From assembly GCA_016188575.1 (NCBI GenBank), contig JACPHN010000086.1, forward strand, positions 29,885 through 93,884: a stretch of 64,000 nt of DNA. The letters run 5' to 3'. Made by a program: the position numbers and the translations under genes. Source of the stretch: Candidatus Schekmanbacteria bacterium (lineage in GTDB: Bacteria; CSSED10-310; JACPHN01). Every line of letters starts with the position of its first letter. The first letter of the stretch is position 1. The notes beneath the pieces are model-generated. The model was not told the origin of the DNA and searched no databases. It worked only from the letters and a program-made list of their open reading frames with translations. Below are positions 1 to 9,248 of the stretch, piece by piece.

Positions 1-144
1 GCCGGTGAGCAGGTTGCGGTTGGCACCTTTCCCGACGGCAGCCGCCTGGTCGAGGGTGCTCCCGTGACCGTGGAGGAAACGCCGCTTCCCCCGCTACCGG
101 CGCGGGTCTTCCCGGATCCGCGGGACCGCGGCGACAGCTCCTAG
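1..144 (+). CDS. C-terminal end of a membrane-fusion (HlyD-like) protein, partial
   Basis: The window opens inside a reading frame that starts at base 1 and stops at TAG 142-144, giving 47 residues. The sequence begins AGEQVAVGTFPDGSRLVEG and ends in a Pro-rich tail. The pattern of a short beta segment, then a Leu/Val-Glu-Gly turn and a final beta strand resembles the C-terminal membrane-proximal domain of HlyD/RND periplasmic adaptors. It lies 8 bp upstream of a PqqD-M50-HlyD fusion gene on the same strand, which supports a shared export operon. Only the end is visible, so family assignment rests on this short stretch and on context. Confidence 0.5.
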   Translation, partial: AGEQVAVGTFPDGSRLVEGAPVTVEETPLPPLPARVFPDPRDRGDSS

Positions 145-152
145 CCGCGCCG

Positions 153-2294
153 ATGGTCGGCTCCTCGGCTCGCACGACGACCTTTTCTCCGGCCGCGGAG
201 GAAGCAGGGCCGGATCGCTTCAGTCCGCGCCCCTGCCTGCGCCGGGACCTGGTGATCACCGAACAGGTTCGCGACCAGAAAACCACGTTCGTGATCAAGA
301 ACCCGGCGAGTCAGACTTACTTCAGTTGTGGATCCGTCGAGATGAAGCTCCTCAGCCTGCTGGACGGCTCGGTCACCGTCGACGGGCTTGCCAACGCGGC
401 ACGCGAGCGGCACGGGCTGCGCCTCTCGCTCCGCACGGTGCAGACCTTCCTCGCCGAGCTCAAGCGGCGTGAGCTGCTCGAGCGCAGCCCCGCAGAGGCG
501 CTGTTGCTCCTCCGGGAACACCAGCTCGCCAGGCGCAAGCAGGCGCGCCGCGGGTTCGCAGGTCGCTACCTGGTAATGAGCTTCTCGCTGTTCGATCCCG
601 ACCGCCTGCTCGGATATTTCGAGCCGCGCTTGCGGTTTCTCATGTCCCGCCCCGTGCTGGCGGTCACGGCTGCGCTGGTCGCAGCCGGTTTCGCTCGCAT
701 CTTGCTGAGGGGAATGAGCCTCGAGCCGGGCGAAAGCCTTGGTGTCGTGCCCTGGAAATGGCATCACCCGTTGCTCACCTTCCTGCTGCTGCAAGCCACG
801 TTAGTGGCCCACGAGCTCGGCCACGCCTTCGCCTGCAAGCACTACGGCGGCGAAGTGCGGGAAATCGGCCTGATGCTGTTCTACTTCACCATGCCGGCGA
901 TGTATGTGAACGTGTCCGACGCATGGCTCTTTCCCGCGCGCCGCCAGAAACTCTGGGTCACCTTCGCGGGCGGCTACGTCCAGGCGACCTTGGGGGCGGC
1001 GGCGGGTATCGTCGCGATGCTGATCGGGACCGGCAGCGAGCTCACCATCGTCCTGGACCAGGTATTCGTGATGACGTGCGGTACTGCCTTGCTCTTCAAT
1101 TTCAATCCGCTGATCAAGCTCGACGGCTACTACGCGCTTGTCGACATTCTGGAGGTGCCACGGCTGCGCGAGCGCTCCTTCGCCTATCTCCGCCGGTGTC
1201 TGGCCGCGGCGGTCGGCCATGCGGCTGCGGAGACGTCGCCGGACCCGACTCTTCGTGAGCGCCGGATTTTCCGCCTCTACGGAGTGGCAGCCGCCCTGTA
1301 CACGGGCATCTTTCTGACCGTTGGCTTGAGCGCGATCGCCCAGGCGCTGGCGGCAAGCTACCAATGGGTCGGCGTCGCGGTGTTCGCTCTGCTGGTGGTG
1401 CGCCTGGTCGGCTCGCAGGCGCGCAAGGCGGGGAGCGTCCTGGTCTCGAGCCTCCGGCGACGAGCGGGGCGCCGGCGGGCGCTGGTGAGCATCGGGGCGG
1501 TGCTCATGCTGGCCGCGCTGGCGGTCTTTGGCAGGGTTTCGCGCGAGGTCCGGGGGGAGGGTCACATCGTCGCCGCCTCGGAAATCGCATGGCGCGCCCC
1601 CCGCAGCGGAATCGCCATACCCGCCGTGGGCCGCGGGGCAGCGGTGGTGCGCGCCAACAGCATAGTGTTCGAAATTCGGGATCACGACCTCGAAGCGCGG
1701 CTGGATGACGCCCGTCGCGAGCTCGAAACTCAGCACTGGTCGGTGCTTCAGGCGGCTGCCGGCGACGATTCGGCCGCGGCAGCGGTGCTGGGCGCGCGCG
1801 AAATGTCGCTGAGAAGCCGGGTGGCGGCGCTCGAGCGCGAACGCGACGCGACCGTCGTCCGTGCACCATTCGATGCCATCGTCTTGACGCCGCGCTTTTG
1901 GCAACGCGCTGGGCAGGCAGTATCCGAGGGCGAAGAGGTTTGTCGTCTTGGTGACGCGAAGGCCGTGTACTTTTCGGCCATGGTCCCCGCAGTCGACGTC
2001 CTGGGAGCTCGGCCCGGCGCTACGGTGAGGGTTCGCCTCCGCGCGCGCCCCCAGGTAGCGCTGACCGGGACCGTAGTCAGCGTCGCGAGCGAGCCCATCA
2101 AGGCGGAGGATGCCGAAAACAGGCGCGACGAGTCGCTTTATGAGGTGCGCGTGGCGCTCGAGGCGGCTGACGCCGGGGTTCGCCTGTTGCCCGGGCTGAC
2201 TGGCGTGGCGGCGATCGACGCGGGCACGCACAGCCCCATCGACGCCGCCTGGCACGCCATCCGGCGGGCGGTGCGGGCCGACCTCTGGGTGTGA
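153..2294 (+). CDS. PqqD-like / M50 zinc metalloprotease / HlyD-like fusion membrane protein
   Basis: 713 residues. Residues about 30-115 resemble a PqqD-like winged-helix domain that binds peptide substrates. Residues 215-330 carry the M50 core: HELGH at 220-224 (two zinc-binding His and the catalytic Glu) and the second motif NPLIKLDGYYAL starting near 318, where Asp324 would be the third zinc ligand. Several membrane segments surround it (about 165-185, 205-220, 270-310, 370-415, 445-465). From about 470 to the end it has the barrel-sandwich and coiled-coil layout of HlyD adaptors. This architecture is typical of the putative peptide zinc metalloproteases found in RiPP or bacteriocin export loci. 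The upstream gene looks like another membrane-fusion protein. The start is the first ATG after the upstream stop; no strong Shine-Dalgarno precedes it. The substrate is not visible in the window. Confidence 0.82.
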   Translation: MVGSSARTTTFSPAAEEAGPDRFSPRPCLRRDLVITEQVRDQKTTFVIKNPASQTYFSCGSVEMKLLSLLDGSVTVDGLANAARERHGLRLSLRTVQTFLAELKRRELLERSPAEALLLLREHQLARRKQARRGFAGRYLVMSFSLFDPDRLLGYFEPRLRFLMSRPVLAVTAALVAAGFARILLRGMSLEPGESLGVVPWKWHHPLLTFLLLQATLVAHELGHAFACKHYGGEVREIGLMLFYFTMPAMYVNVSDAWLFPARRQKLWVTFAGGYVQATLGAAAGIVAMLIGTGSELTIVLDQVFVMTCGTALLFNFNPLIKLDGYYALVDILEVPRLRERSFAYLRRCLAAAVGHAAAETSPDPTLRERRIFRLYGVAAALYTGIFLTVGLSAIAQALAASYQWVGVAVFALLVVRLVGSQARKAGSVLVSSLRRRAGRRRALVSIGAVLMLAALAVFGRVSREVRGEGHIVAASEIAWRAPRSGIAIPAVGRGAAVVRANSIVFEIRDHDLEARLDDARRELETQHWSVLQAAAGDDSAAAAVLGAREMSLRSRVAALERERDATVVRAPFDAIVLTPRFWQRAGQAVSEGEEVCRLGDAKAVYFSAMVPAVDVLGARPGATVRVRLRARPQVALTGTVVSVASEPIKAEDAENRRDESLYEVRVALEAADAGVRLLPGLTGVAAIDAGTHSPIDAAWHAIRRAVRADLWV

Positions 2295-2478
2295 GCGGGC
2301 GCCTCGGCTGCGGGCGGGCCCCCGGAGTCACCTCGCGCGCCAGCAGCCCACACACGACCCGCCAGCGCCGCGGTGCTTCCGTCAAGTCCGCATTGAGCTG
2401 GCCACGAAAATGGGATTGGACCCCGCGGCCCGTGGCCGCCGCTCGGCATCGCGAGCAGCGGCCACCAGCTCTCGCCGC

Positions 2479-4932
2479 CTATTCGAACACCGCTCCCATG
2501 GCCTCGCACCGGTCCGCATAGCCACCTCCCGAGAAAAGCCTCCCCTCACCCCACGCCACCAGCATCTCACCGCCGGTACTCGCGGCCACCGTGGGGCCCT
2601 CGCAGATGTCTGCTCCCGAGCTCCCCGCAGTTCCTGCGAACTGACCCATCGCCGTCCAGGCCCCACCGATGCGGTCGAGATGCCACATTTCCAGCGTCTG
2701 TGGGATGATGGAGCCGAACCAGCCCGGCCTTCCGCGCGACAGCACCATGTAGAAGCCGCTGTCATTGCCCGCCAGCGCGATCGCCGGGGCCAAGGGCTCG
2801 GCAATCGCCGGCACGTTGCCAAGTGCGGCAAACGTTCGGCCGCCGTCCGTACTGGCCGTCGCCTGAAGCTTGCCGTCGCGATCGACGCTGACTGCGAGCA
2901 CCATGTCGCCGGCGATGGCGAGCTGGCCCCCGGAATACGCCTCCGGAAGGGCAAATGGAGCCGAAAAGGTCGCGCCGCCATCCTCGCTGCGAACAACGAG
3001 AGCTGTGCCGTAGGCGGCATAGAGCAAGAGCACGACTTCCTTGTCCTCCTCGGCGAAGGCGAGAAGCCGCTGCACGGAGACGATTCCGCCGGCAGCGGAG
3101 CTGATCTCGGTGAGCTTGGTGGCAACCGAATCGGTGGCGGAGACGCTGACGACGTCGAGATGGTCGGGGAATCCCGTGCCACCGTGCGGCGCAAATACCG
3201 TAAGCAGGTCGCCGTTTTTCAACCGCTCCGCCTGCGGGCTGAAGGCGTCGCCGGCAATGGCGACCACGGTGTGGCTCTGCCACGCGTCCGTTGTCATGTA
3301 CGCCGTGACAGGTTGCGACCACCCATCCCCCGCTTGTTGCACCACCAGGCTTTCCACGCCCGGCCCGGTCACGTCCGCGTGAACGATTTCCTCGTGACGG
3401 GCGCAGTCGTCGTCGAGCCGCACGTATCGCGTGCTCCAGCGGCTCATTTCTGCCTTCGCCTCGGACCTCACTAGCGGTCCTGCGCGGCCCACTGTCCAGA
3501 AAGCAACCGGCGCCGAGTCCGCACCAAAATTTACCTTGGTGGAGAGGTGTAGCAGCAGGTCCTGTTCATTCCTTTGGTACGCCGCGACGTCCACTGGGGC
3601 GCCGAACGACAGATCCGCTCCCGCGCTGGCGATCTCGGCGTTGATCGCGGCTCCCTCTGCCAAGCGCGCACACGAGGTGGCAAGGGTGTGGACGCCGAGC
3701 GCCCAGCCGCTTGCAGTTGCGGCTACTACGGGTCCGCCGGTCATGTTGCTCGGGTCTGCCAGCTCTCCCAGGTCGCGAAAGCTGTTGCCTCCGTCTGTCG
3801 AAAGAGCCGCCAGCACCGGGGAACCGCCGGGCGCCGAAACGCCGTCACGCCAGGCGACCAGCGCCGTCCCGTGGGCGTTGACCGCAACGCCATAAGCAAA
3901 GCGGTCGGCCGGTTCGCGGGAGGCGACAGCCACGCGCGCGTCACGAGAAAAGGTCGCACCGCCGTCATAAGAGGCCGCGCACCACAAGTCGGGAGTATTT
4001 TCGCTCGGGTTACGGCGCTCGTCGGTCCAGCACGCGAGCAGGCCGCTATCGCCCAAGTGGGTAAGGCTCAAGCGCGAAACGACATCGCGGAGGTGAGGCG
4101 TGCTCGCTCTGTCATCGACGCGGAGGGGTTGGGAAAACGTGGCGCCACCGTCGAGGCTGCGGCTGACGAACACGCGCGCGATTTCCTCGTCGGACGCGAG
4201 AGCGTGTGCTTGCAGATCTATGTAGGCAAGCACCGCGCCCGGGCCCCCATCGCTCGCGAGGGCGAAGTCGGCGATGAGGTCCGAGTCCGGGAGGACGAGT
4301 GCCGCGCTAACGAAAGCGCCGAACGTGCGCCCGCCGTCCCGGCTCGTGGCGACCTCGATGTGCTCCCTGCACCGCGGATCGGTAACGACCCGAGCAGCGT
4401 AGACGCGATTGCCAGCCGCCGGCGCGAGGCGCATTCTGGCCTGGGGGGGGCCGCACGGCTCCGGCACAGGATCGAAGACGGTAGACTCGGACCAGGCAAC
4501 GCCGTCGATGCTTGTCATCACGTGCACAAACGCGGCCTCGTCCGTCTCGACGCTGTAGGCGGCGACCCAGGTACCGTCCTCCGCGCGCACGAGGTCGACC
4601 GCGAAGGCGGGTTCCCCGGCATCGCCAAGTCGCGACTCGGGACCGAAGGACCCGCCGGCGTCACGCGACAGCGCGACGTAGGTCTGGGTAAGCCCGCTGC
4701 GGTCGTCGGTGAAGAGGGCCGCGAGCTCGTTGCCGCTCGATGTCAGCGTGGCGATGATCTGCCTGGCGGCGGGGCTTTCCGTGTCGTGCATGCGAAACGG
4801 GCCTGTTTTCAGCGCCACCGCGCCGGTGCCCTGGTCGTCGCACCCAAGGATCGGGGCACAGGCGAGCCAGACGGCGACAGCGACTCGGCGTGTCCAGTGA
4901 CGGCGCGATCTCGATCGAGATGGGACGGACAT
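2479..4932 (-). CDS. Secreted lipoprotein with sialidase-type BNR/Asp-box repeats
   Basis: 817 residues from the ATG at 4932, chosen because AGGAGG lies 7 nt upstream; an in-frame ATG 15 codons further up has no such site. The N-terminus is a twin-Arg-rich n-region, a hydrophobic core and a lipobox ILGC with Cys31, so it should be a lipidated envelope protein. The body holds at least six Asp-box motifs of the S-x-D-G-G-x-T/S-F type (for example SRDGGRTF, SLDGGATF, SYDGGATF, SEDGGATF), which mark sialidase-like beta-propellers. I cannot see the Arg triad and Asp/Tyr set needed to call it an active sialidase, so ligand and activity are open. A sigma-54 promoter lies 53 nt upstream. It converges with the M50 fusion gene. 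Confidence 0.8.
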   Translation of the reverse strand: MSVPSRSRSRRHWTRRVAVAVWLACAPILGCDDQGTGAVALKTGPFRMHDTESPAARQIIATLTSSGNELAALFTDDRSGLTQTYVALSRDAGGSFGPESRLGDAGEPAFAVDLVRAEDGTWVAAYSVETDEAAFVHVMTSIDGVAWSESTVFDPVPEPCGPPQARMRLAPAAGNRVYAARVVTDPRCREHIEVATSRDGGRTFGAFVSAALVLPDSDLIADFALASDGGPGAVLAYIDLQAHALASDEEIARVFVSRSLDGGATFSQPLRVDDRASTPHLRDVVSRLSLTHLGDSGLLACWTDERRNPSENTPDLWCAASYDGGATFSRDARVAVASREPADRFAYGVAVNAHGTALVAWRDGVSAPGGSPVLAALSTDGGNSFRDLGELADPSNMTGGPVVAATASGWALGVHTLATSCARLAEGAAINAEIASAGADLSFGAPVDVAAYQRNEQDLLLHLSTKVNFGADSAPVAFWTVGRAGPLVRSEAKAEMSRWSTRYVRLDDDCARHEEIVHADVTGPGVESLVVQQAGDGWSQPVTAYMTTDAWQSHTVVAIAGDAFSPQAERLKNGDLLTVFAPHGGTGFPDHLDVVSVSATDSVATKLTEISSAAGGIVSVQRLLAFAEEDKEVVLLLYAAYGTALVVRSEDGGATFSAPFALPEAYSGGQLAIAGDMVLAVSVDRDGKLQATASTDGGRTFAALGNVPAIAEPLAPAIALAGNDSGFYMVLSRGRPGWFGSIIPQTLEMWHLDRIGGAWTAMGQFAGTAGSSGADICEGPTVAASTGGEMLVAWGEGRLFSGGGYADRCEAMGAVFE

Positions 4933-4985
4933 GATTGGCCTCCTGACCTGGAGCATGAACGTGTAGTGACTGTCCACGTGTTTTA

Positions 4986-5002
4986 TGCAAGCTCAAGGCC
5001 AG
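4986..5002 (-). promoter_or_regulatory. Sigma-54 (-24/-12) promoter of the BNR lipoprotein gene
   Basis: On the minus strand the 17-mer reads CTGGCCTTGAGCTTGCA. It has the invariant GG and GC dinucleotides exactly 10 nt apart and a perfect TTGCA -12 box; the -24 box is TGGC. It lies 53 nt upstream of the ATG at 4932. One of nine such sites in the window. Confidence 0.72.
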
Positions 5003-5378
5003 GGCTGAATCACCGCCGGTTCGCCGTCGGCGTGAGCAGCCCGGCATCCGCCCCTCCCTGCGCCGGCGGCGCGGGAGGCACATCGCTCGTTGCTCCAGCC
5101 CCCGGCATGACGATAGCGACGCCATCGCGCCGCGACACACGAGGGTATGGGTATGCGCAAGGTGCAACGCGATTCTCGCGGGGGGAGGAGGTGACGTGGG
5201 GGGTCTTCGGGTTGCAGGTGACGAGCCGCGGTGGCAAGCTGCAATCCCCTACAATGCAGACTTACAGCCCCGCCGCCGGCCCCGCCGCGGGAGGCCAAAT
5301 CGCCCTGAGCGCCGCGTCCACGGCGTTGCCACGCAGCTCGGTTGGCATTAACCTGTACCCCGAAGCGAGGACCCTACC
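5003..5378. other. Intergenic region between divergent genes
   Basis: About 376 bp between the sigma-54 promoter of the minus-strand BNR lipoprotein and the plus-strand Uma2 gene. It probably holds upstream activator sites for that promoter. A GCGCA-AGG-TGC patch near 5153-5165 is a possible element, but I see no clean long inverted repeat. No convincing small gene is visible. Confidence 0.4.
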
Positions 5379-5939
5379 TTGAAAAACGCCGCTATCGAAG
5401 ACCGCTTGATCACCGCCGACGAGCTCGAGCGCATCGCCCATCGGTTCGGCCGCTCCGAGCTCATCGACGGAAGGATTGTCCAGATGAGCCCTACAGGTGC
5501 AAAGCATGGCGCTATCGAGCTGCAGGTCGGCATGATATTGCGGCAATACGTGCGGAAACATCGTCTTGGCTACGTTGGTGGCGGCGAGGTCGGCTGCAAG
5601 CTCGCCAGCGATCGGGTTTGTGCGCCAGATGTGCTCTTCGTTCGGCGCGAGCGGGTTCCGCCGGACGGCCCGCCCGACGGTTTCTGGCCCTTCGCCCCCG
5701 ACCTGGCGGTGGAGGTCGTTTCGCCGCACGAGACCGGCACCCGGGTCCGCGACAAGGCCAACGACTGGATCGCCGCCGGCTCTCAGGCCGTCTGGACCGT
5801 TGATCCCGACTCCCAAACCGTCACTGTCTATGCGCGCGGCGTGGCGCCCCGCGTCCTCGGCATCGCCGAGACCCTCGAGGGCGGCTCCGCCCTGCCCGGC
5901 TTCGTTTGCCTGGTGGACGAGATTTTCAGCGCAGAATAG
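5379..5939 (+). CDS. Uma2 family (DUF820) putative endonuclease
   Basis: 186 residues, the usual length for the family. The start is TTG at 5379 with GAGG 8 nt upstream. Family landmarks are the N-terminal T-x-D-E-L segment, SELIDGRIVQMSPTG, then the GxxGxxHG-like region, the APDVLFVRRER segment carrying the first acidic residue, and DLAVEVVSPHET followed by the Lys of RDKANDWIAAG. Together these form a PD-(D/E)XK-like nuclease core. Uma2 proteins are common in filamentous cyanobacteria, myxobacteria and planctomycetes in many copies, and their role is unsettled. A second, longer relative lies at 24709-25749. Confidence 0.88.
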   Translation: MKNAAIEDRLITADELERIAHRFGRSELIDGRIVQMSPTGAKHGAIELQVGMILRQYVRKHRLGYVGGGEVGCKLASDRVCAPDVLFVRRERVPPDGPPDGFWPFAPDLAVEVVSPHETGTRVRDKANDWIAAGSQAVWTVDPDSQTVTVYARGVAPRVLGIAETLEGGSALPGFVCLVDEIFSAE

Positions 5940-5974
5940 AGCAACTCGACTGCAACCATGAGACGCCGCCCTCT

Positions 5975-6751
5975 TCAGCGGTCCAGCGTAACGCTCAATC
6001 CGACGAAGAATAGGTCGTCCTTGCCATCCGCGTTGAGGTCCACCAGCGGGACGACGTAGCTGCCCGACAGCGTCGCCGACAGCGAGCCAACGCGGTACGA
6101 GAGCGGAAGCGACAGCCCCGCGTACGTCCACTTCCCTGCGGTGCCGTACTGGTTGCTATAGGCGACGACGATTGCAGGCGAAAGGCTCCACCGGTCCTCT
6201 CCCCAGGCGAGGCTTGCGGCCGTGCCGAGCTCGAGATGGTCGCCCTCGATCTTGTCGTCGAGGCCGCGCGAATAGGAGAGGAACAGGGAGAAAAGCGCAT
6301 TCGCTCCGTATTCCAGACGCAGGTTGAGCTCCAGGTCCCGGGCATCGCCGTAGGCGACCTCCTTCGTCCAGGTCGAGACGTAGCCGTAATAAAGGAAGCT
6401 CACCGACGTCGTGAGGGTTTCGGGGATCAGCTCGTGCTCGTAGGCGATCGTGGCATCGATCTCGTCGATTGACGTCTCGTCGTCGCCTGCCTTTTCGTCG
6501 CGCACCAGACCTGCGACGAACCCAGTGCTCACCGTGAGGCCGGGCGCGAAGGATGGGGAGTAGTAGAGATACGTCAGTAGCGCGGGATCATCGTGGCTGA
6601 GCTCGTAGCCGCGCCAGACATAACGACTGTAGGTGTCGAGCGTGAGCTGGATCCCGCGGGAGGTTCCGCCGTCCGTTTCTTCGGCGGCGTGCGCGCTGAG
6701 CGCCAGGGACAACAGTGCTCCGAGTAGCAAGACTTCCGTAGTCGATCGCAT
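5975..6751 (-). CDS. TorF-family (Gcw_chp) putative outer-membrane beta-barrel protein
   Basis: 258 residues with a clear signal peptide ending in SAHAAEE near residue 25. The mature start, with a Y-S-R-Y-V-W-R-G-Y segment followed by alternating aromatic/polar beta strands and ending in an aromatic-rich strand, is the pattern of the Gcw_chp/TorF putative porin family. It would sit in the outer membrane; the solute is unknown. It follows the transketolase gene on the same strand with an 84-bp gap, so co-transcription is possible. The start codon has only a weak Shine-Dalgarno (TGGAAA region). No sigma-54 box is visible upstream. Confidence 0.75.
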   Translation of the reverse strand: MRSTTEVLLLGALLSLALSAHAAEETDGGTSRGIQLTLDTYSRYVWRGYELSHDDPALLTYLYYSPSFAPGLTVSTGFVAGLVRDEKAGDDETSIDEIDATIAYEHELIPETLTTSVSFLYYGYVSTWTKEVAYGDARDLELNLRLEYGANALFSLFLSYSRGLDDKIEGDHLELGTAASLAWGEDRWSLSPAIVVAYSNQYGTAGKWTYAGLSLPLSYRVGSLSATLSGSYVVPLVDLNADGKDDLFFVGLSVTLDR

Positions 6752-6835
6752 TTTCCATCAACCTGTTGCCAGCCCCCATAGTAGGCCTGGAGCGGGCGCC
6801 CACCGCGAGCACGAGCCCGCAAAGCCATTGGCTAA

Positions 6836-9223
6836 TTATTCGACGTAGTCGCGAATCGCGCGGAACTGGCTCTCGCCGTCCAGACCCGCCTCCAGCATGA
6901 CCCGCTGCGCCTGGCCGCTGCCCAGGAAGTGCCCATGGCGGAACGGATGCAGGCTCGCCGCCCGCCCGCGGTCCGAGCGCACCCAGCGATACAGGGTAGG
7001 CAGCGTGAAACCGGTGATGCCGATGGCCTCTTGCGCAGCCCGCTCGGGAAAGATCAGGTCCTGCTCCGCGCGCGGCAGGGCGTCGAACAGCTCGAGACTC
7101 GCCACGTAGTAGACGTCGACATCGATCCCGTGCTGCACGAGCAGCGGCAAGGCCTGCTCGACGAAAGCGTAGGCAACACCGCTTTCCTGGAGCACGACCG
7201 TGCCTGCGGGTTTTTCGGCCACCCGCAGGTGATAGACACCGGACACCGCCGCCGATGCCGGTGCCAGGCCGAGCTTCTGGCGATCCGGCACGCGCTCGGT
7301 GGGCCGCGTGACGAACGGCGCGATGAGCGCCGGCCGCCGCTGCAGCGCCGCGGTCAAGAGCGGCCAGACTTCTTGCGGATCCCAAGGCGTCAGCGTCATT
7401 GCCGTGCCCGGCGGGAAATTTTCCTGCAAGAGCTGCAGCGCCTGCGGGTCGGCGTGCGTTGGCCCGTCTTCACCCGTCTTCAGCCCGGCGTGGGCGCAGA
7501 TCAGAATGAACGGGCGAAATGGTTCGCCCGCCGCGAGCGCTCGCCGCGCCTGGTTGCCGATGGCGTGGAGCCGCGCCGCAATGTGGCCGAGCGGGGCGAT
7601 GAAGGCGCCGTATGAAGACCCCGCGCCGATGTGGCGCCCAAACGAGGACAGCCCGGAAAAGATCCCCGCCATGGCATCCTCGCAGATTCCTCCGAGCGAC
7701 AGCACGCGTGAACCCGGGTTGGCAGTCGCATTGAAAAAGCCTTCGGGGAAGCCATCGGCGGCCGTACTGATATTCGTCGACCCGAGCAGATCCGCCGCCG
7801 CGACCAGGATCGCCCCGTCGCTCCGGCGATTGTAGTAGCTCAGCGCCCGGCCGAGCTCCCCGCGCAACGTCACCGTGGCACCGGGCGAGAGTCTCAGCTC
7901 GGCCGGCGGCTGCGCTCCGAGCTGCTGCGCCGCCTCGTAGACTGCCTCGATCTTCGGCGCACCGGCGCGCGCCCGGCGCGCGCGACAGTCGAGCCGCTGC
8001 TTGGCCTCCCGAAGCCGATCCGCGAGCGCTGCGACCATCGCCGTCTCCAGCTCGAGATTCCGCCGCACCACTCCGAGCGCTTCCCAGAAACACTCCTCGG
8101 TCAGCTCGACGATCTTGCCGCCCTGGCACCGCTGCGCCTCGGCCTCACATCGCGGCAGCATCGCGTTGGTCCGATCCAGAAGCGGTGCGATGGCATCGAA
8201 GAACGGTTGCGCGCACAGCTTGTGCCCGGCACCGTGGCTCGCCCTGCCCTCGATCCCGTAGCGCCACCCCTTCGTCGTGCGGTAGACGATCGCAGTGGGT
8301 TGGCCGTTTCCCAGCGCGAGCGCCAGCCGCTGTGCGGTCACGATCGCCTGCAGATCGCGGCCATCGGGTACAAAAAGGACATTCCAGTCGTGCAGGTACG
8401 CCAGCTCCATCGGGTTCCACTGGACGTAGTCGCCGGGCGTTGCGTTCTCGCGGCAAACGCGGTTGGAGTCAATCGAGGCCTGATTCCAGTCCACATGCAG
8501 AATCGCGTTGCCGAGCGAAGCCGTGCCGGCGGCCGCCAGCGCCTCGGCGACGCGGCCCGGCGTCATGCCGCCCTCGCCCTCGACGATGTGCACCCGCGGT
8601 GCGTCCTCCGCCCCAAAGTAGTCGGTCGCGCCAAATGCCAGACCGAGCGACGATGCCACGCCGACGCCTGACGCCCCCGTCGACAGTCGCAAGAACGGCG
8701 TGGCCGGCGTCGGGTGCCCGTCCAGCGGTTTCACCCCGTACTGCAGGAAGAGCGGCGTCCTCTTGGTCGGGTTCTGCCTGAACCCCAGCAGGTCTTCGAG
8801 CCTGAGCTGATAGCGCGGGTCCTTTGGCAGGAGCTCGGGAGCCCCCAGGCGAATGATCTCGTTGCGCATCGCCCACAGCGCGTACAGCCCGAGCGCCTTG
8901 TGGCCGGCGGCGTACGAGACGATGTCGGCGTCGTCTCGATCCGGATCCGACACGTCGTAGTCCAGGACGTCGAAGAGCAGGCTTGCCACGAAGCGACCCG
9001 ACGAAATAGACCCCCCAGGATGCCCGGAGAGCGGTGCGTAGTTATACAGCAGCGCGCAAAGCGAGCGGTAAATGGCATCGAACGTTTCGAAGTGCTCACG
9101 CTCGCCGGCGCTGAGCGGCTGGCGCTCGGCCGCGGAGAGCTCGGCGATGTTGACGTATTTTCCGCGGCGTGCGGCAAACACCAGCGCGCGCGGAACGGCA
9201 GTCGCAAGTGCTGCGATGGTCAT
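6836..9223 (-). CDS. Transketolase-family thiamine diphosphate enzyme
   Basis: 795 residues, longer than a classical transketolase (about 660) and nearer to homodimeric E1-type enzymes. It has the expected order: a TPP-binding domain with LSGHPGGSISSG near 65-75 and VEGEGGMTPG followed by WNQASID as the diphosphate/Mg-binding GDG-like region, then a pyrimidine-binding domain and a C-terminal transketolase domain with the THADPQALQLL and TRPTERVPD regions. The ATG at 9223 has AGGAGA 5 nt upstream. It follows an aminotransferase gene by 25 bp, so the two are probably one operon. I would not name it tktA or aceE: the GDG motif is altered to GEG and the substrate cannot be read from the sequence. 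Confidence 0.85.
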   Translation of the reverse strand: MTIAALATAVPRALVFAARRGKYVNIAELSAAERQPLSAGEREHFETFDAIYRSLCALLYNYAPLSGHPGGSISSGRFVASLLFDVLDYDVSDPDRDDADIVSYAAGHKALGLYALWAMRNEIIRLGAPELLPKDPRYQLRLEDLLGFRQNPTKRTPLFLQYGVKPLDGHPTPATPFLRLSTGASGVGVASSLGLAFGATDYFGAEDAPRVHIVEGEGGMTPGRVAEALAAAGTASLGNAILHVDWNQASIDSNRVCRENATPGDYVQWNPMELAYLHDWNVLFVPDGRDLQAIVTAQRLALALGNGQPTAIVYRTTKGWRYGIEGRASHGAGHKLCAQPFFDAIAPLLDRTNAMLPRCEAEAQRCQGGKIVELTEECFWEALGVVRRNLELETAMVAALADRLREAKQRLDCRARRARAGAPKIEAVYEAAQQLGAQPPAELRLSPGATVTLRGELGRALSYYNRRSDGAILVAAADLLGSTNISTAADGFPEGFFNATANPGSRVLSLGGICEDAMAGIFSGLSSFGRHIGAGSSYGAFIAPLGHIAARLHAIGNQARRALAAGEPFRPFILICAHAGLKTGEDGPTHADPQALQLLQENFPPGTAMTLTPWDPQEVWPLLTAALQRRPALIAPFVTRPTERVPDRQKLGLAPASAAVSGVYHLRVAEKPAGTVVLQESGVAYAFVEQALPLLVQHGIDVDVYYVASLELFDALPRAEQDLIFPERAAQEAIGITGFTLPTLYRWVRSDRGRAASLHPFRHGHFLGSGQAQRVMLEAGLDGESQFRAIRDYVE

Positions 9224-9248
9224 GATTGTCTCCTATCGACGGCGGCGA

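Noticed and set aside
801..2255. 484-codon open frame on the minus strand, antisense to the M50 fusion gene
   Set aside because: No ribosome binding site or family motif; open only because of high GC codon bias of the real gene on the opposite strand.
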